The notes: generated by a model not told the origin, from the letters alone. A DNA stretch of 64,000 bases from JAENVU01 sp963756815 (GCA_963756815.1 CAVWPR010000005.1:1-64000); one strand, 5' to 3'; counted from the stretch's first letter, positions 36,870 to 46,299 are shown. Translations and numbers: made by a program.

Positions 36870-37876
36870 TGCTCGTGGCGGAGGGAATCGGGATCCGGTA
36901 CGGCGCGACGGTTGCGCTGGCGGACGTGAGCCTGCACGTCCCCGGCGGCGCGATCGTCGCGGTGCTCGGGCCGAGCGGCAGCGGGAAGACCAGCCTGCTG
37001 CGCGCGGTCGCCGGCCTCGAGCCGCTGGCCACGGGAACCGTCGCGTGGGACGACGAGGACCTCACCGCGGTCGCGCCCCATCGGCGGGGCTTCGGCCTCA
37101 TGTTCCAGGATCACGCCCTGTTCGACCATCTCGACGTCGCCGGCAACGTCGCGTTCGGCTTGCGGATGCAGGGCGTCGAACGGTCGTCGCGCGCGGCACG
37201 GGTCGCGGAGATGCTCGAGCTCGTGGGGCTCGCCGGCACCGGGCCCCGGCGCGTCGACGCGCTCTCCGGCGGGGAGCAACAGCGCGTCGCGCTCGCCCGT
37301 GCCCTCGCGCCCGCGCCACGGCTCCTGATGCTCGACGAGCCCCTCGCCTCGGTCGACCGGGAGCGACGGGAGTCGCTCGCCCGATCGCTCCACGACGCGG
37401 TCAGACGCACCCGCACCGCGACCCTGCTCGTCACCCACGATCTCGACGAGGCGTTCACGCTCGCCGACTCGGTCGTGATCCTCGACCACGGGACGGTGCG
37501 CCAGGACGGCCCCGCGACCGACGTGTGGCGCCGTCCGGCAACCCGCGAGGTGGCGCGCTTCCTCGGTGTCACGACCGAGCTCGCCGCCCACGTCGAGCAC
37601 GGCTCGGTCGCCACACCGTGGGGCGTCCTCGCCGCTCCGGACGGCGCCGCCCACGGAGCCGTCGTGGTCGGCCTGCGACCGACGGATCTCGTCGTCGATC
37701 CCGACGGCGCGCTCACCGGCACGGTGCGCGCCTGCTGGTTCCGGCGGGACCACTTCCTCGTGGAGCTCGACACCGCCTACGGACCGATGACCGCGATCGG
37801 CACCGCGCACCTCGCACCGGGCACGGAGGTCGGTACCCGTGCCGACCTGCGGGCCGCCGTGCTGCTCGACCCCTGA
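36869..37876 (+). CDS. thiQ: Thiamine ABC transporter, ATP-binding protein
   Basis: An intact 335-residue ATPase: Walker A VLGPSGSGKTSLLRAVAG, Q-loop GFGLMFQDHALFDHLDV, signature VDALSGGEQQRVALARAL, Walker B RLLMLDEPLASVD and switch VTHDLDEAFT. A C-terminal extension (residues 235-335) resembles the TOBE regulatory domain of MalK-type ATPases: VVGLRPTDLVVDP and MTAIGTAHLAPGTEV. Last gene of the riboswitch operon. Confidence 0.88.
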   Translation: MLVAEGIGIRYGATVALADVSLHVPGGAIVAVLGPSGSGKTSLLRAVAGLEPLATGTVAWDDEDLTAVAPHRRGFGLMFQDHALFDHLDVAGNVAFGLRMQGVERSSRAARVAEMLELVGLAGTGPRRVDALSGGEQQRVALARALAPAPRLLMLDEPLASVDRERRESLARSLHDAVRRTRTATLLVTHDLDEAFTLADSVVILDHGTVRQDGPATDVWRRPATREVARFLGVTTELAAHVEHGSVATPWGVLAAPDGAAHGAVVVGLRPTDLVVDPDGALTGTVRACWFRRDHFLVELDTAYGPMTAIGTAHLAPGTEVGTRADLRAAVLLDP

Positions 37877-37922
37877 GTCGGACCGGTCGGGGTGCCGTGG
37901 CGTCTCGGTAGTGTCGCCGGCC

Positions 37923-39617
37923 ATGCCCGAGCTGCGTTTCGACCACCTGCACACCTACGACGAGCTCACCGGAGCGCTCGAATCCCTCGTCGCCACCGCA
38001 CCCACGCTGATGACCCTCGAGGTCGCGGGCACGTCCCACGAAGGCCGCTCGATCTGGCTGGCCACGGTGACGAACACCGCGACGGGTCCGCACGACGAGA
38101 AGCCCGCGGTGTTCGTCGAGGCCAACATCCACGCGACCGAGATCACCGCATCGACGGCCGCGCTCCACCTGCTGCACCACCTCACCACCGGGTACGGCTC
38201 CGACCCGGCGGTGACCCGCGCCCTCGATACGCGCACCTTCTACGTGATCCCGCGGGTCAACCCCGACGGCGTGGAGCTCGCGCTCCGGGCCGAGGATCCG
38301 GTGTACGTCCGCTCGTCGACACGCGTCTATCCGCGCCCGGATCGTCGACCCGGTCTGTCCGAACGGGACGTCGACGGCGACGGTCGCATCCTGAGCATGC
38401 GGATCGAGGACCCCGACGGTGCCTGGAGCGTGCACGCCGACGACGCGCGCCTGCTCGTGCCGCGCCGGTTCGACGACGTGGGGCCCGGACCGTTCTACCG
38501 GCTGCTCCCCGAGGGCGACGTGCACGAGCTCGACACCGATCGGATACCGCTCGCACCGCCGTTCCAGGGTCTCGACCTCAACCGCAACTTCCCGCAGGAC
38601 TGGGAGCCGGAGGGCAGCCAGCACGGTTCGGGGCCGTACCCGACGTCCGAGCCCGAGGTGCGCGCGGTGGTGGACGCCGTCGTGGCCCGCCCGAACGTGG
38701 GCGTCTACTTCGCGCACCACACCTACGCCGGCGTGATCCTGCGACCGTACGGCGGCCACGCCGACGATCATTTCCCGACGGCCGACCTGAAGCTCTACCA
38801 GGCGATGGGCGCCCGCGCGACGGAGATCACCGGCTACGACACCGTCTCGGTGTTCCACGACTTCAAGTACGACCCGAAGTCGTCGATCGGCGGCTGCGGT
38901 GACGAGTGGGCCTACGACTTCCTCGGCGTCTTCGGCTGGACCACCGAATTCTGGAGCCCCCTGCGCGCGGCCGGGCTGAAGGACGCCAAGTACATCGAGT
39001 GGTACGACGGGCACGACGTCGAGGACGACCTCACGTTGCTGCGCTGGAACGACGACGTGCTCGGCGGCACGGGCTTCGTCGACTGGTACCCGTTCGAGCA
39101 CCCGCAGCTCGGAGCGGTCGAGCTCGGCGGGTGGGACTTCTTCCGGACGTGGTCGAACACACCGGCACCGCTCATGGAGGCCGAGGTCGCACCGCACTCG
39201 GCGTGGGCGGTCGCGCAGGCGCTCGCACTGCCCGAGCTCGTGATCCACGACACGCGGGTCGTCTCGGTCGGCGACGATGCCTGGCACCTGCGCGTGGTGG
39301 TCAAGAACGCCGGCTGGCTGCCCACGAACGTCACGCAGAAGGCAACCGAGCGGAAGGCGGTCGGTCCGGTGGAAGTGCGGATCGACCTGCCCGACGGCGC
39401 CGAGCTGGCAACGGGCCGGACGGTCGTCGAGGTCGGACAGCTCCCCGGTCGGTCGCGGGCGCGATCGATGCTCGCGATGTTCGACGGTGGCTTCGACCCG
39501 TGCGTCGAGCGCGCGACCGCCGACTTCGTCATCCGGGCTCCGGCCGGCACCGTGGTGCCACTCGTCGCGTCGCACGCGCGCGCCGGGACCCGCCACGCCG
39601 AGGTCACCCTGGCGTGA
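37923..39617 (+). CDS. M14-family zinc carboxypeptidase
   Basis: An intact 564-residue protein with the M14 fold. Zinc ligands are in VEANIHATEITAS (HxxE) and in VYFAHHTYAG; the carboxylate-binding region is LDLNRNFPQDW, then YPTSEPEVRAVVDAV, and the catalytic Glu in FGWTTEFWSPL. A C-terminal beta domain (VVSVGDDAWHLRVVVKNAG) follows. No signal peptide is visible. It would remove C-terminal amino acids from peptides or act on a related amide; the stop overlaps the oxidoreductase start. Confidence 0.85.
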   Translation: MPELRFDHLHTYDELTGALESLVATAPTLMTLEVAGTSHEGRSIWLATVTNTATGPHDEKPAVFVEANIHATEITASTAALHLLHHLTTGYGSDPAVTRALDTRTFYVIPRVNPDGVELALRAEDPVYVRSSTRVYPRPDRRPGLSERDVDGDGRILSMRIEDPDGAWSVHADDARLLVPRRFDDVGPGPFYRLLPEGDVHELDTDRIPLAPPFQGLDLNRNFPQDWEPEGSQHGSGPYPTSEPEVRAVVDAVVARPNVGVYFAHHTYAGVILRPYGGHADDHFPTADLKLYQAMGARATEITGYDTVSVFHDFKYDPKSSIGGCGDEWAYDFLGVFGWTTEFWSPLRAAGLKDAKYIEWYDGHDVEDDLTLLRWNDDVLGGTGFVDWYPFEHPQLGAVELGGWDFFRTWSNTPAPLMEAEVAPHSAWAVAQALALPELVIHDTRVVSVGDDAWHLRVVVKNAGWLPTNVTQKATERKAVGPVEVRIDLPDGAELATGRTVVEVGQLPGRSRARSMLAMFDGGFDPCVERATADFVIRAPAGTVVPLVASHARAGTRHAEVTLA

Positions 39618-40504
39618 GCGACGCACCGCTCCGGGTCGGGCTCGCGGGCGCGGGACCGTGGGCACGTGCGGTCCACGCGCCGTTGCTCGCGGCCGGGCCG
39701 GAGACGGCGCTGGCCGGCGTCTGGTCCCGCACCGCCGCCCACGCCGACGAGGTCGCCGCTGCGCACGACGTCCCTGCGTTCGCGTCGTTCGACGCCATGC
39801 TCGAGCGCGTGGACGCGGTGGCGCTGGCCGTGGCCCCGGCGGCGCAGCCCGACCTCGCGGTGGCGGCCGCCGCGGCCGGCAAGGCGCTCCTGCTCGAGAA
39901 GCCGTTGGCGGTCGACGTCGCCGGGGCCGAACGCATCGCCGCCGCCGTGGCGGACCACGGCGTCGGCTCGATCGTGCTGCTCACCTACCGGTTCGCCGAC
40001 GTCGTCCGCGACTTCCTGACCGACGCACACGCCGGGACCTGGCACGGCGCGCGCGCCTGCTTCATCTCCGGGGCGTTCCTCGGGGGGGCGTTCGCCTCCG
40101 GCTGGCGGCTCGAGCTCGGAGCGGTGCTCGACGTCGGGCCGCACCTCCTCGATCTGGTCGAGGCCGCGCTCGGGCCGGTGGCCGACCTGAGCGCGCAGGG
40201 CGATCCCCGCGAATGGGTGTCGGTGCAGATGCTCCACGAGAACGGCGCCCGCAGCGACGTCACGTTGTCCTGCGCGAGCGCGATCGAGCCGAGCCGCACC
40301 GAGGTCGAGCTCTACGGACGTGAGCGCTCGATCGCGGTCGACGCGCGCGCCGCGGCGCGTGCAGCGTCCTTCGCGCGCGTCCGGTCCGAGTTCGCGGCGG
40401 TGGCGCGGTCAGGTGGGCCGCATCCCTGCGACGCGGCACGCGGGCTCGAGCTCCAGCGACTGATCGCGCGTGTCGAACGCTCACTGGGGAGTCCGATGCC
40501 GTGA
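39614..40504 (+). CDS. Gfo/Idh/MocA-family oxidoreductase
   Basis: A protein of 296 residues, start GTG inside the M14 stop. N-terminal Rossmann features are VGLAGAGPWARAVHAPLLAA and AGVWSRTAAHADEVAAAHDV; the family EKP motif is in ALLLEKPLAVDVAGAERIA. The C-terminal domain includes DVGPHLLDLVEAALGPV. It likely acts on a sugar or polyol with NAD(P). GTGA overlap with the next gene. Confidence 0.82.
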   Translation: MSDAPLRVGLAGAGPWARAVHAPLLAAGPETALAGVWSRTAAHADEVAAAHDVPAFASFDAMLERVDAVALAVAPAAQPDLAVAAAAAGKALLLEKPLAVDVAGAERIAAAVADHGVGSIVLLTYRFADVVRDFLTDAHAGTWHGARACFISGAFLGGAFASGWRLELGAVLDVGPHLLDLVEAALGPVADLSAQGDPREWVSVQMLHENGARSDVTLSCASAIEPSRTEVELYGRERSIAVDARAAARAASFARVRSEFAAVARSGGPHPCDAARGLELQRLIARVERSLGSPMP

Positions 40505-40905
40505 GCGTGGTGCTCGTCGTGGTCGTGTTCGTCGCCGTGACGGGCGCGGCGGTCGGGATCCGCCACCTCTACCTGCGGATGGATCGACCGGGCGGCATCA
40601 CGTGCTCGCTGCGCGTCGCGCACGGGAGCCTGCCCGGTCTCGGACCCGGCTTCCACGCCGGCTGGGCCGGGCCGCAGATGCGCGACCTCCTCTGGCGGCG
40701 CGTGGCCTGGCCCGGCCCGGGGATCGTGTTCCCGCTCGACGCCATCCGCCTCGACCGCGAGCGGCGCCCCCAGCCCGGCGAGCGCTGGCGCGTCCCCGCT
40801 TCGTTCGGCATCCTCCCGGTGGAGCTCGCCGACGGCGTGGTGCTCGAGCTGGCGGTCCCGCGCCATCGCCTGCGCCGGCTCGTGGACCTCATCGAGCGCC
40901 GCTGA
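40501..40905 (+). CDS. DUF2550 family membrane protein
   Basis: A 134-residue protein with one N-terminal membrane helix (VVLVVVVFVAVTGAAVGI) and a soluble part with RPGGITCSLRVAHG, FHAGWAGPQMRDLLWRRVAW and VFPLDAIRLDRERRP, the pattern of actinobacterial DUF2550 proteins. Function unknown. It is the third gene of a GTGA-coupled run with the peptidase and oxidoreductase. Confidence 0.7.
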   Translation: MSVVLVVVVFVAVTGAAVGIRHLYLRMDRPGGITCSLRVAHGSLPGLGPGFHAGWAGPQMRDLLWRRVAWPGPGIVFPLDAIRLDRERRPQPGERWRVPASFGILPVELADGVVLELAVPRHRLRRLVDLIERR

Positions 40906-40934
40906 CGCGTCCGGCGGCTCGGTAGCCTCCGTCG

Positions 40935-42551
40935 GTGGCCGCCGAACCGCTCGACGTCGTCGTCGTCGGCGGCGGTCACAACGGTCTCGTGGCCGGGGGC
41001 CTCCTCGCGAAGCGGGGCGCGCGGGTCACGGTCCTCGAGCGACGCGACGTCGTCGGCGGCGCTGCGGTCTCGGAGCAACCGTGGGGTCCCGACTTCACCG
41101 TGACCGCGTTGTCGTACGTGGTCAGCCTGATGCCGCCGACGATCCTGCGCGAGCTCGAGCTGGCGCGGTTCGGCTACCGCATCCACCCGCAGGGTCCGTA
41201 CTTCGCGCCGCGCCCCGACGGTCCCGCGCTCCAGCTGTTCGAAGACCCCGCCCGTCGACGGGCGTCGATCGCGCAGTTCTCGGTACACGATGCCGATGCC
41301 TACGAGGAATGGGAGGCGTGGCTCGGCGGCCTCGCCGACGTCCTCGCGCCGCTGCTCACCGAGACGCCGCCGCACCTCGGATCACACCGGGCCGGCGACC
41401 TCCTCGCGCAGGCGCGGCTCGGCTGGACCGCGCGCCGGTGGGACCAACGGGCGATCGCCGACATCACCCGCCTGTTCACGATGAGCATCGCCGACCTCGT
41501 GGAGGAGCGCTTCGAGTCCGACGCGATGCGGGGCGTGCTCTCGGTGAGCGGGGTGATCGGCACCTGGGCGGGTCCGCGATCGGCCGGCACCGCGTACGTG
41601 ATGGCGCACCACAAGGTCGGTGACGTCGGCGACGGCAAGCTCGGCGCCTGGGGATTCCCCGAAGGCGGCATGGGCGCGGTCACCCGCGCCCTCGCCGACG
41701 CGGCGCGGGCGTTCGGCGCGACGGTGCGCACCGGCACCGGCGTCCAGCGGATCCTCGTGCGCGACGGTCGTGCGACCGGTGTCGTGACCGAGGCCGGCGA
41801 GGAGATTCCGGCCGACGTCGTGATCGCGGCGACCCATCCGCAGCTCACGTTCCTGCACCAGCTCGACCCGAGCGAGCTCCCCGACGACTTCGTCGCCGAC
41901 CTCCGCCGGTGGAAGACGCGGAGCGGGACGGTGAAGGTCAACCTCGCCCTCGACCGGTTGCCCGAGTTCACGAGCGCACCCGGCGCCGATCCCGACGTCC
42001 ACGGCGGCACGATCGTCCTCGCCCCCAGCCTCGACCACGTCGAGCAGGCGTTCCAGGACGCGGTCTCGGGCCGGCCCGCAGTCGCGCCGTTCGCCGACAT
42101 CTGCATCCCGTCGGTGTTCGACCCGACGCTCGCCCCCGAGGGGAAGCACGTGATGTCGATGTTCACGCAGTGGGTGCCCCACGAGTGGTCCGCCACGCCC
42201 CGTCGCGACGAGCTCGACGCGTACGCCGAACGGGTCGTCGCGCAGATGGAGGCCGTGGCGCCCGGCTTCACCGACTCGATCCTGCACACCCAGGTCATCG
42301 GGCCCTACGACATGGAGCACACCTACGGGCTGGTGGGCGGCAACATCTTCCACGGCGAGCTGTCGCCGTCCCAGCTCTTCCACATGCGCCCGGCACCGGG
42401 CTACGCCGACTACCGCACCCCGATCGCCGGGCTCTACCAGGCGTCGAGCGCGACCCACGGGGGCGGCGGCGTCACCGGCATCCCCGGCCTGAAGGTCGTG
42501 GAGACCATCCAGCGCGACCGACGGCGCCGCACGCGGCGGTTCAGGCCGTAG
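40935..42551 (+). CDS. Phytoene desaturase-like FAD oxidoreductase (PYROXD2-type)
   Basis: An intact 538-residue flavoprotein. The dinucleotide fold is VVVVGGGHNGLVAGGLLAKR with the downstream Glu/Arg in VTVLERRDVVGG. Other features are TALSYVVSLMPPTILRELEL, GAWGFPEGGMGAVTRALA, VVIAATHPQLTFLHQLD and C-terminal YQASSATHGGGGVTGIPG. The family includes carotenoid desaturases and PYROXD2; no carotenoid gene is nearby, so the substrate is open. Convergent with the aminotransferase, overlapping by 11 bases. Confidence 0.82.
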   Translation: MAAEPLDVVVVGGGHNGLVAGGLLAKRGARVTVLERRDVVGGAAVSEQPWGPDFTVTALSYVVSLMPPTILRELELARFGYRIHPQGPYFAPRPDGPALQLFEDPARRRASIAQFSVHDADAYEEWEAWLGGLADVLAPLLTETPPHLGSHRAGDLLAQARLGWTARRWDQRAIADITRLFTMSIADLVEERFESDAMRGVLSVSGVIGTWAGPRSAGTAYVMAHHKVGDVGDGKLGAWGFPEGGMGAVTRALADAARAFGATVRTGTGVQRILVRDGRATGVVTEAGEEIPADVVIAATHPQLTFLHQLDPSELPDDFVADLRRWKTRSGTVKVNLALDRLPEFTSAPGADPDVHGGTIVLAPSLDHVEQAFQDAVSGRPAVAPFADICIPSVFDPTLAPEGKHVMSMFTQWVPHEWSATPRRDELDAYAERVVAQMEAVAPGFTDSILHTQVIGPYDMEHTYGLVGGNIFHGELSPSQLFHMRPAPGYADYRTPIAGLYQASSATHGGGGVTGIPGLKVVETIQRDRRRRTRRFRP

Positions 42552-43797
42552 CGGCGAGGGCGGCACCGAACGCGTCGAGCCCCCGGTCGATCTCGGCCTC
42601 GGTGACCACGAGCGGTGGCATCCAGCGCAGCACGTTGCCCGCGGTGCCCGCGTTCATCAGCAGCAGCCGGCCCTCGTCGCGACAGTGCGCGGCCACGGCC
42701 GCGACGCGCGCCGCGTCGGGCTCGCCGTGAGTGGTCAACAGCTCACACCCGACCATGAGGCCGGGACCGCGCACGTCGGACCGCACGTGGTGGGCGTCGA
42801 GGTGGGAGCGCAGACCCGCGCGCAGCTGCTCGCCACGCGCGCGGACCTCGGCCATGAAGCCGTCGGCGGTGAGCACGTCGATCGTCGCGAGCGCGGCGGC
42901 GCAGCCGATCGGGTTGCCGCCGTAGGTGCCGCCGTGCGAGCCGATGGGCCAGCGGCCCATGAGCTCGGCCGACGAGCCGATCGCGGAGATCGGGAACCCG
43001 GACGCGATCCCCTTCGCCATCACCACGACGTCGGGCCGCACCCCCGACGCCTCGATCGCGAACATCTCGCCGGCCCGACCGAAACCCGACTGCACCTCGT
43101 CGGCGACGAAGAGCATCCCGTGCTCGTCGCAGCGGGCCCGCAGCCCCCGGAGGAACGCCGCCGGAGCCGGGAGGTATCCCCCTTCGCCGAGGACCGGTTC
43201 GATGACGATCGCCCCGGTCTCGGCCGGCGCCGTCTGCGCGGCGAGCAGCAGGTCCAGGCCGGCGAGGGCGCCCTCGACCGCCTCGGCCTCGGAGCCGCCC
43301 TCCCGGAACGGATACGGGAACGGCGCCACGAACACTCCGCTCGGTAGGGGTTGGTACCCGGCGCGGTATCCCGTCTTCGACGTCGTCATCGCCATCGTGA
43401 GGTGCGTCCGTCCGTGGAACGAGCCCTGGAACACGATCACGTTCGGCCGGCCGGTCGCGTGCTTGGCGAGCTTGACCGCGGCCTCGGTGGCCTCGGCGCC
43501 CGAGTTGGTGAAGAAGAACGTGTCGATGCCCGACGGTGTGATACCGGCGAGCCGCTCACCCAACCGCTCGACGAGCGGGTTGCGGTAGCAGTTGACCTGT
43601 GAATGGATGAACCGGGCGGCCTGCTCCTGGATCGCGGCGACGACGGCCGGATGGCAGTGACCGGTACTCGTGACCGCGATGCCGCTCGTGAAGTCGAGGT
43701 ACTCCGTGCCGTCGACGGTGGTGACGGTGCAGCCCGAGCCCGACACCACCTCGAGGTCGGTGACCTGGAACCACACGTCGGCGAGGTAGGAGCCCAT
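42541..43797 (-). CDS. Class III aminotransferase (4-aminobutyrate transaminase-like)
   Basis: An intact 418-residue PLP enzyme: FTSGIAVTSTGHCHPAVVAA, FFFTNSGAEATEAAVKLAKH, SFHGRTHLTMAMTTSK, MLFVADEVQSGFGRAGEMFA and the PLP-Lys in DVVVMAKGIASGFPISA. Best general match in style is GABA or omega-amino-acid transaminase; the amino donor is not determinable. The cupin gene at 43808 on the same strand ends 11 bases upstream. Confidence 0.88.
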   Translation of the reverse strand: MGSYLADVWFQVTDLEVVSGSGCTVTTVDGTEYLDFTSGIAVTSTGHCHPAVVAAIQEQAARFIHSQVNCYRNPLVERLGERLAGITPSGIDTFFFTNSGAEATEAAVKLAKHATGRPNVIVFQGSFHGRTHLTMAMTTSKTGYRAGYQPLPSGVFVAPFPYPFREGGSEAEAVEGALAGLDLLLAAQTAPAETGAIVIEPVLGEGGYLPAPAAFLRGLRARCDEHGMLFVADEVQSGFGRAGEMFAIEASGVRPDVVVMAKGIASGFPISAIGSSAELMGRWPIGSHGGTYGGNPIGCAAALATIDVLTADGFMAEVRARGEQLRAGLRSHLDAHHVRSDVRGPGLMVGCELLTTHGEPDAARVAAVAAHCRDEGRLLLMNAGTAGNVLRWMPPLVVTEAEIDRGLDAFGAALAATA

Positions 43798-43807
43798 GCG
43801 CCGCAGG

Positions 43808-44377
43808 CTACGTGGCGTCGGACGCCGCGTTCTCCGCCGCCCACTTCGCGTTGGCGGCAGCGAAGCGACGCATGGTGCCCTCGACGTCGCGCGGGCGCTC
43901 CTCGCCCGTCACCTCGTCCCATTCCGAGCGTTGGCCGACGAAGAAGTCGCCGCCGTAGACGTGCAGGGCGACCGCGTACTCGCGCAACGGGTTGGCGACC
44001 GCGTGGATGGCGTCGCGACCCATGACGAGCACGTCGCCGCCGGTGAGCGATCGCCCGCCCGCCGGTTCGAGGCCGTGATCCCCGCGCCGGAAGAACGAAT
44101 TGTCCTCCTGGCCGCCGTACATGCCGACGACCGCGAACATCGCGTGGTCGTGCGGGTTCAGCGCCATGCCGGGCGTCCACGCGATGTGCAGGACGGTGAG
44201 GTCGTCGGCGCGGTGGAGGGTGCGGATCCCGCCCTCGTCGACCGGACCGACCGCGTCGGCGAGCGCGTCCGGCGCGGCCACGAGCTCCTCGACGACGTCA
44301 CGCACCGCGAGCGCCGGCGTGTGCTCTCCGACCGCGGTGCGGCACCGCTCGACGATGTCGTCGACGGTCAGTGCCAT
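43808..44377 (-). CDS. Cysteine-dioxygenase-type cupin
   Basis: A 189-residue cupin. The metal-binding first motif is ALNPHDHAMFAVVGMYGGQE (H-x-H) followed by DNSFFRR; the second motif contributes His in VMGRDAIHAVANPL. This pattern is that of type I cysteine dioxygenase-like thiol dioxygenases, which use Fe(II) and O2 to oxidise thiols. The cysteinyl-tyrosine pair is not identifiable. Probably co-transcribed with the downstream aminotransferase. Confidence 0.72.
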   Translation of the reverse strand: MALTVDDIVERCRTAVGEHTPALAVRDVVEELVAAPDALADAVGPVDEGGIRTLHRADDLTVLHIAWTPGMALNPHDHAMFAVVGMYGGQEDNSFFRRGDHGLEPAGGRSLTGGDVLVMGRDAIHAVANPLREYAVALHVYGGDFFVGQRSEWDEVTGEERPRDVEGTMRRFAAANAKWAAENAASDAT

Positions 44378-44461
44378 GCCCGGAGGCTACGCGGCGATGG
44401 GACGACCGTCACCCCGCACCCCGTGGGAACCGGGGGGACCCGTGGGGGTACGGTCGCACGC

Positions 44462-44953
44462 ATGACCGACGGCATCCTTCCCGCACCGGTCGCCGCCCTC
44501 CTCGACGCCGCGCTCGTCAGCGAGCTCACGGTGATCGACGGCAACGGGCGACCGGTCACCTACCCACTGATCCCGCTGTACGACGGTCGTACGATCTTCA
44601 TGACCTCGGCGGTGCTCTTCTCGCGCAAGCTGCGCCACATCAAGGCGAACCCGCACGTGTGCGTCGCGCTCACGGATCCGGTCGGAGTGCCGGCGGAGCC
44701 GTTCGCGCGGGCGACGATCCAGGGGGACGCTCGGGTGGTGGAGGACGACCTCCACGCGGGCTGGGAGGAGCTGCTGCCGTTGTGGCGGGCCAAGGAGCCC
44801 GTCATCGACAGCTTCGTGAAGAAGCGCTTCGGCATCCCGTTGTTCTTCGAGCGGTCGATCATCGAGATCCGCCCGGTACGGGTGGAGTACTGGCCCGGGG
44901 GCGACACGACCGTCGCACCGCAGGTGTTCCAGCTCGAAGGGGCGGGAGCATGA
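44462..44953 (+). CDS. PNPOx-like split-barrel protein
   Basis: A 163-residue protein with the split barrel of the pyridoxamine-phosphate-oxidase/F420-binding family: SELTVIDGNGRPVTYPLIPL, TIFMTSAVLFSRKLRHIKAN and VCVALTDPVGVPAEPFARAT. Cofactor (FMN, F420 or haem) cannot be told. Its stop overlaps the ATG of the split-barrel/UbiA fusion (ATGA), suggesting joint action. Confidence 0.78.
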   Translation: MTDGILPAPVAALLDAALVSELTVIDGNGRPVTYPLIPLYDGRTIFMTSAVLFSRKLRHIKANPHVCVALTDPVGVPAEPFARATIQGDARVVEDDLHAGWEELLPLWRAKEPVIDSFVKKRFGIPLFFERSIIEIRPVRVEYWPGGDTTVAPQVFQLEGAGA

Positions 44954-46269
44954 CCGCGCTCGCGCCCGTGGAGGCGGTGACCCGCGCCGAGGGCTTCGAC
45001 CACGCCATCGTCTCGTTCGTCGGCACCGACGGCTACCCGACGAGCGTCGCCGGTGACTTCACGTGCGAACCGCACGCCGCGACCATCACGGTCGGCCCGA
45101 TCGATCCGGCCGGCCTGCCGGCCGACGGCACCGACATCTGCCTGACGGTGAGCCACATCCGCCCGCAGCCCGGGATCGGCTACGACGAGCGGCGCTACAT
45201 CAACCTCTGGGGTCCCGCGCACGTCGACGGCCGCATCCTGTCGGTGACGGTCGAGCAGGCGAGCGGCTGGGACGAGGCCGACGTGCCGTTCTTCGAGTAC
45301 GCCGAGCGCAGCGTGCCCGCGGCCCACGACTACTTCGCCGACGTCGGCGGCCGCCCGCAGCTGTCGCGCGGCTGGAAGTTCTTCCTCGCGACGCGCCTGC
45401 CGTTCCTCACCGCGACGATCGTCCCGATCGCGCTCGGCGGTGCCGTCGCCGGCTACGACGGGAAGTTCGCGCTCGGCTGGTGGCTCCTCGCGCTCGTGGC
45501 CGGGTGTCTGGTGCACCTCGGTCTCAACATCGCCAACGACCTGTTCGACGACGCCTCCGGCGCCGACGCCGCGAACACCACGCCCACGCCCTTCAGCGGC
45601 GGCTCCCGCGTGATGCAGTACGGCCTGGTGAGTCGGAAGGCGATGACCGCCGCGTGCGTGGGTTGCTACGCCGGCGCGATCGCGCTCGGGTTCCTCCTCG
45701 CCGCGGCGCGCGGATGGGACCTCCTCGTCCTCGGCGCGATCGGAGTCGCGCTCTCCCTCGCGTACACCGCACCGCCGTTCCGGCTCGTGCACCGCGGCCT
45801 CGGCGAGCCGGTCACCGCACTGGGCTTCGGACCGATCATGACGCTGGGCGCATACTTCGTCTGCGCCCAGCAGTGGAGCGGCCCCGCCTTGTATGCCTCG
45901 CTGCCGGTCGCGATCCTGATCGCGCTCGTGCTCTACGTGAACCAGATCCCCGACCGCGCCGGCGACGCCGCCGTCGGCAAGCGCACGCTGATCGTCCGGT
46001 GGACTCCACACCAGGTCGAGATCGCCTACGCCGTCTCGACGGTCACCGCCTTCGTGCTGATCGCGGTGGGCCCGGTCCTCGGCATCACACCGTGGTGGAC
46101 GCTCGTCGCCCTCGCCACCGCACCGATGGCGCGATCCACCTATCGCGGCATCTGCGCGAACTACGAGCACCCGTACGCGCTCATGCCGGCGATGCAGACG
46201 AACATCGGCCTGCACCTCTTCACGGGCCTGCTCCTCGTCGCCGGCTACGTGGTCGCGGCGCTCGTCTGA
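44950..46269 (+). CDS. Split-barrel domain fused to a UbiA/MenA-type prenyltransferase
   Basis: A continuous 439-residue protein. Residues 1-130 form a second PNPOx-like barrel (GFDHAIVSFVGTDGYPTSVA, RRYINLWGPAHVDGRILSVT). Residues 140-439 are a polytopic UbiA domain with the first Asp motif LNIANDLFDDASGAD (N196, D197) and the second NQIPDRAGDAAVGKRTLIVR, both closest in style to MenA, which prenylates 1,4-dihydroxy-2-naphthoate. About eight membrane spans. The fusion and the coupled single-barrel gene upstream are unusual and suggest the barrel binds a substrate or cofactor for prenyl transfer. Confidence 0.82.
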   Translation: MTALAPVEAVTRAEGFDHAIVSFVGTDGYPTSVAGDFTCEPHAATITVGPIDPAGLPADGTDICLTVSHIRPQPGIGYDERRYINLWGPAHVDGRILSVTVEQASGWDEADVPFFEYAERSVPAAHDYFADVGGRPQLSRGWKFFLATRLPFLTATIVPIALGGAVAGYDGKFALGWWLLALVAGCLVHLGLNIANDLFDDASGADAANTTPTPFSGGSRVMQYGLVSRKAMTAACVGCYAGAIALGFLLAAARGWDLLVLGAIGVALSLAYTAPPFRLVHRGLGEPVTALGFGPIMTLGAYFVCAQQWSGPALYASLPVAILIALVLYVNQIPDRAGDAAVGKRTLIVRWTPHQVEIAYAVSTVTAFVLIAVGPVLGITPWWTLVALATAPMARSTYRGICANYEHPYALMPAMQTNIGLHLFTGLLLVAGYVVAALV

Positions 46270-46280
46270 GCGCGGACGGA

Positions 46281-46297
46281 GCGACCGCAACGGTCGC
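46281..46297. terminator. Hairpin after the UbiA fusion gene
   Basis: GCGACCG-CAA-CGGTCGC is a perfect seven-base stem 11 bases after the UbiA stop, between convergent genes. No T-run follows. Possibly a bidirectional terminator shared with the dehydrogenase on the other strand. Confidence 0.45.
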
Positions 46298-46299
46298 CC

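Noticed and set aside
40935..42551. Carotenoid biosynthesis cluster
   Set aside because: Only a phytoene-desaturase-like protein is present, with no crtB or crtE neighbour; the PYROXD2-like group is broader than carotenoid enzymes.
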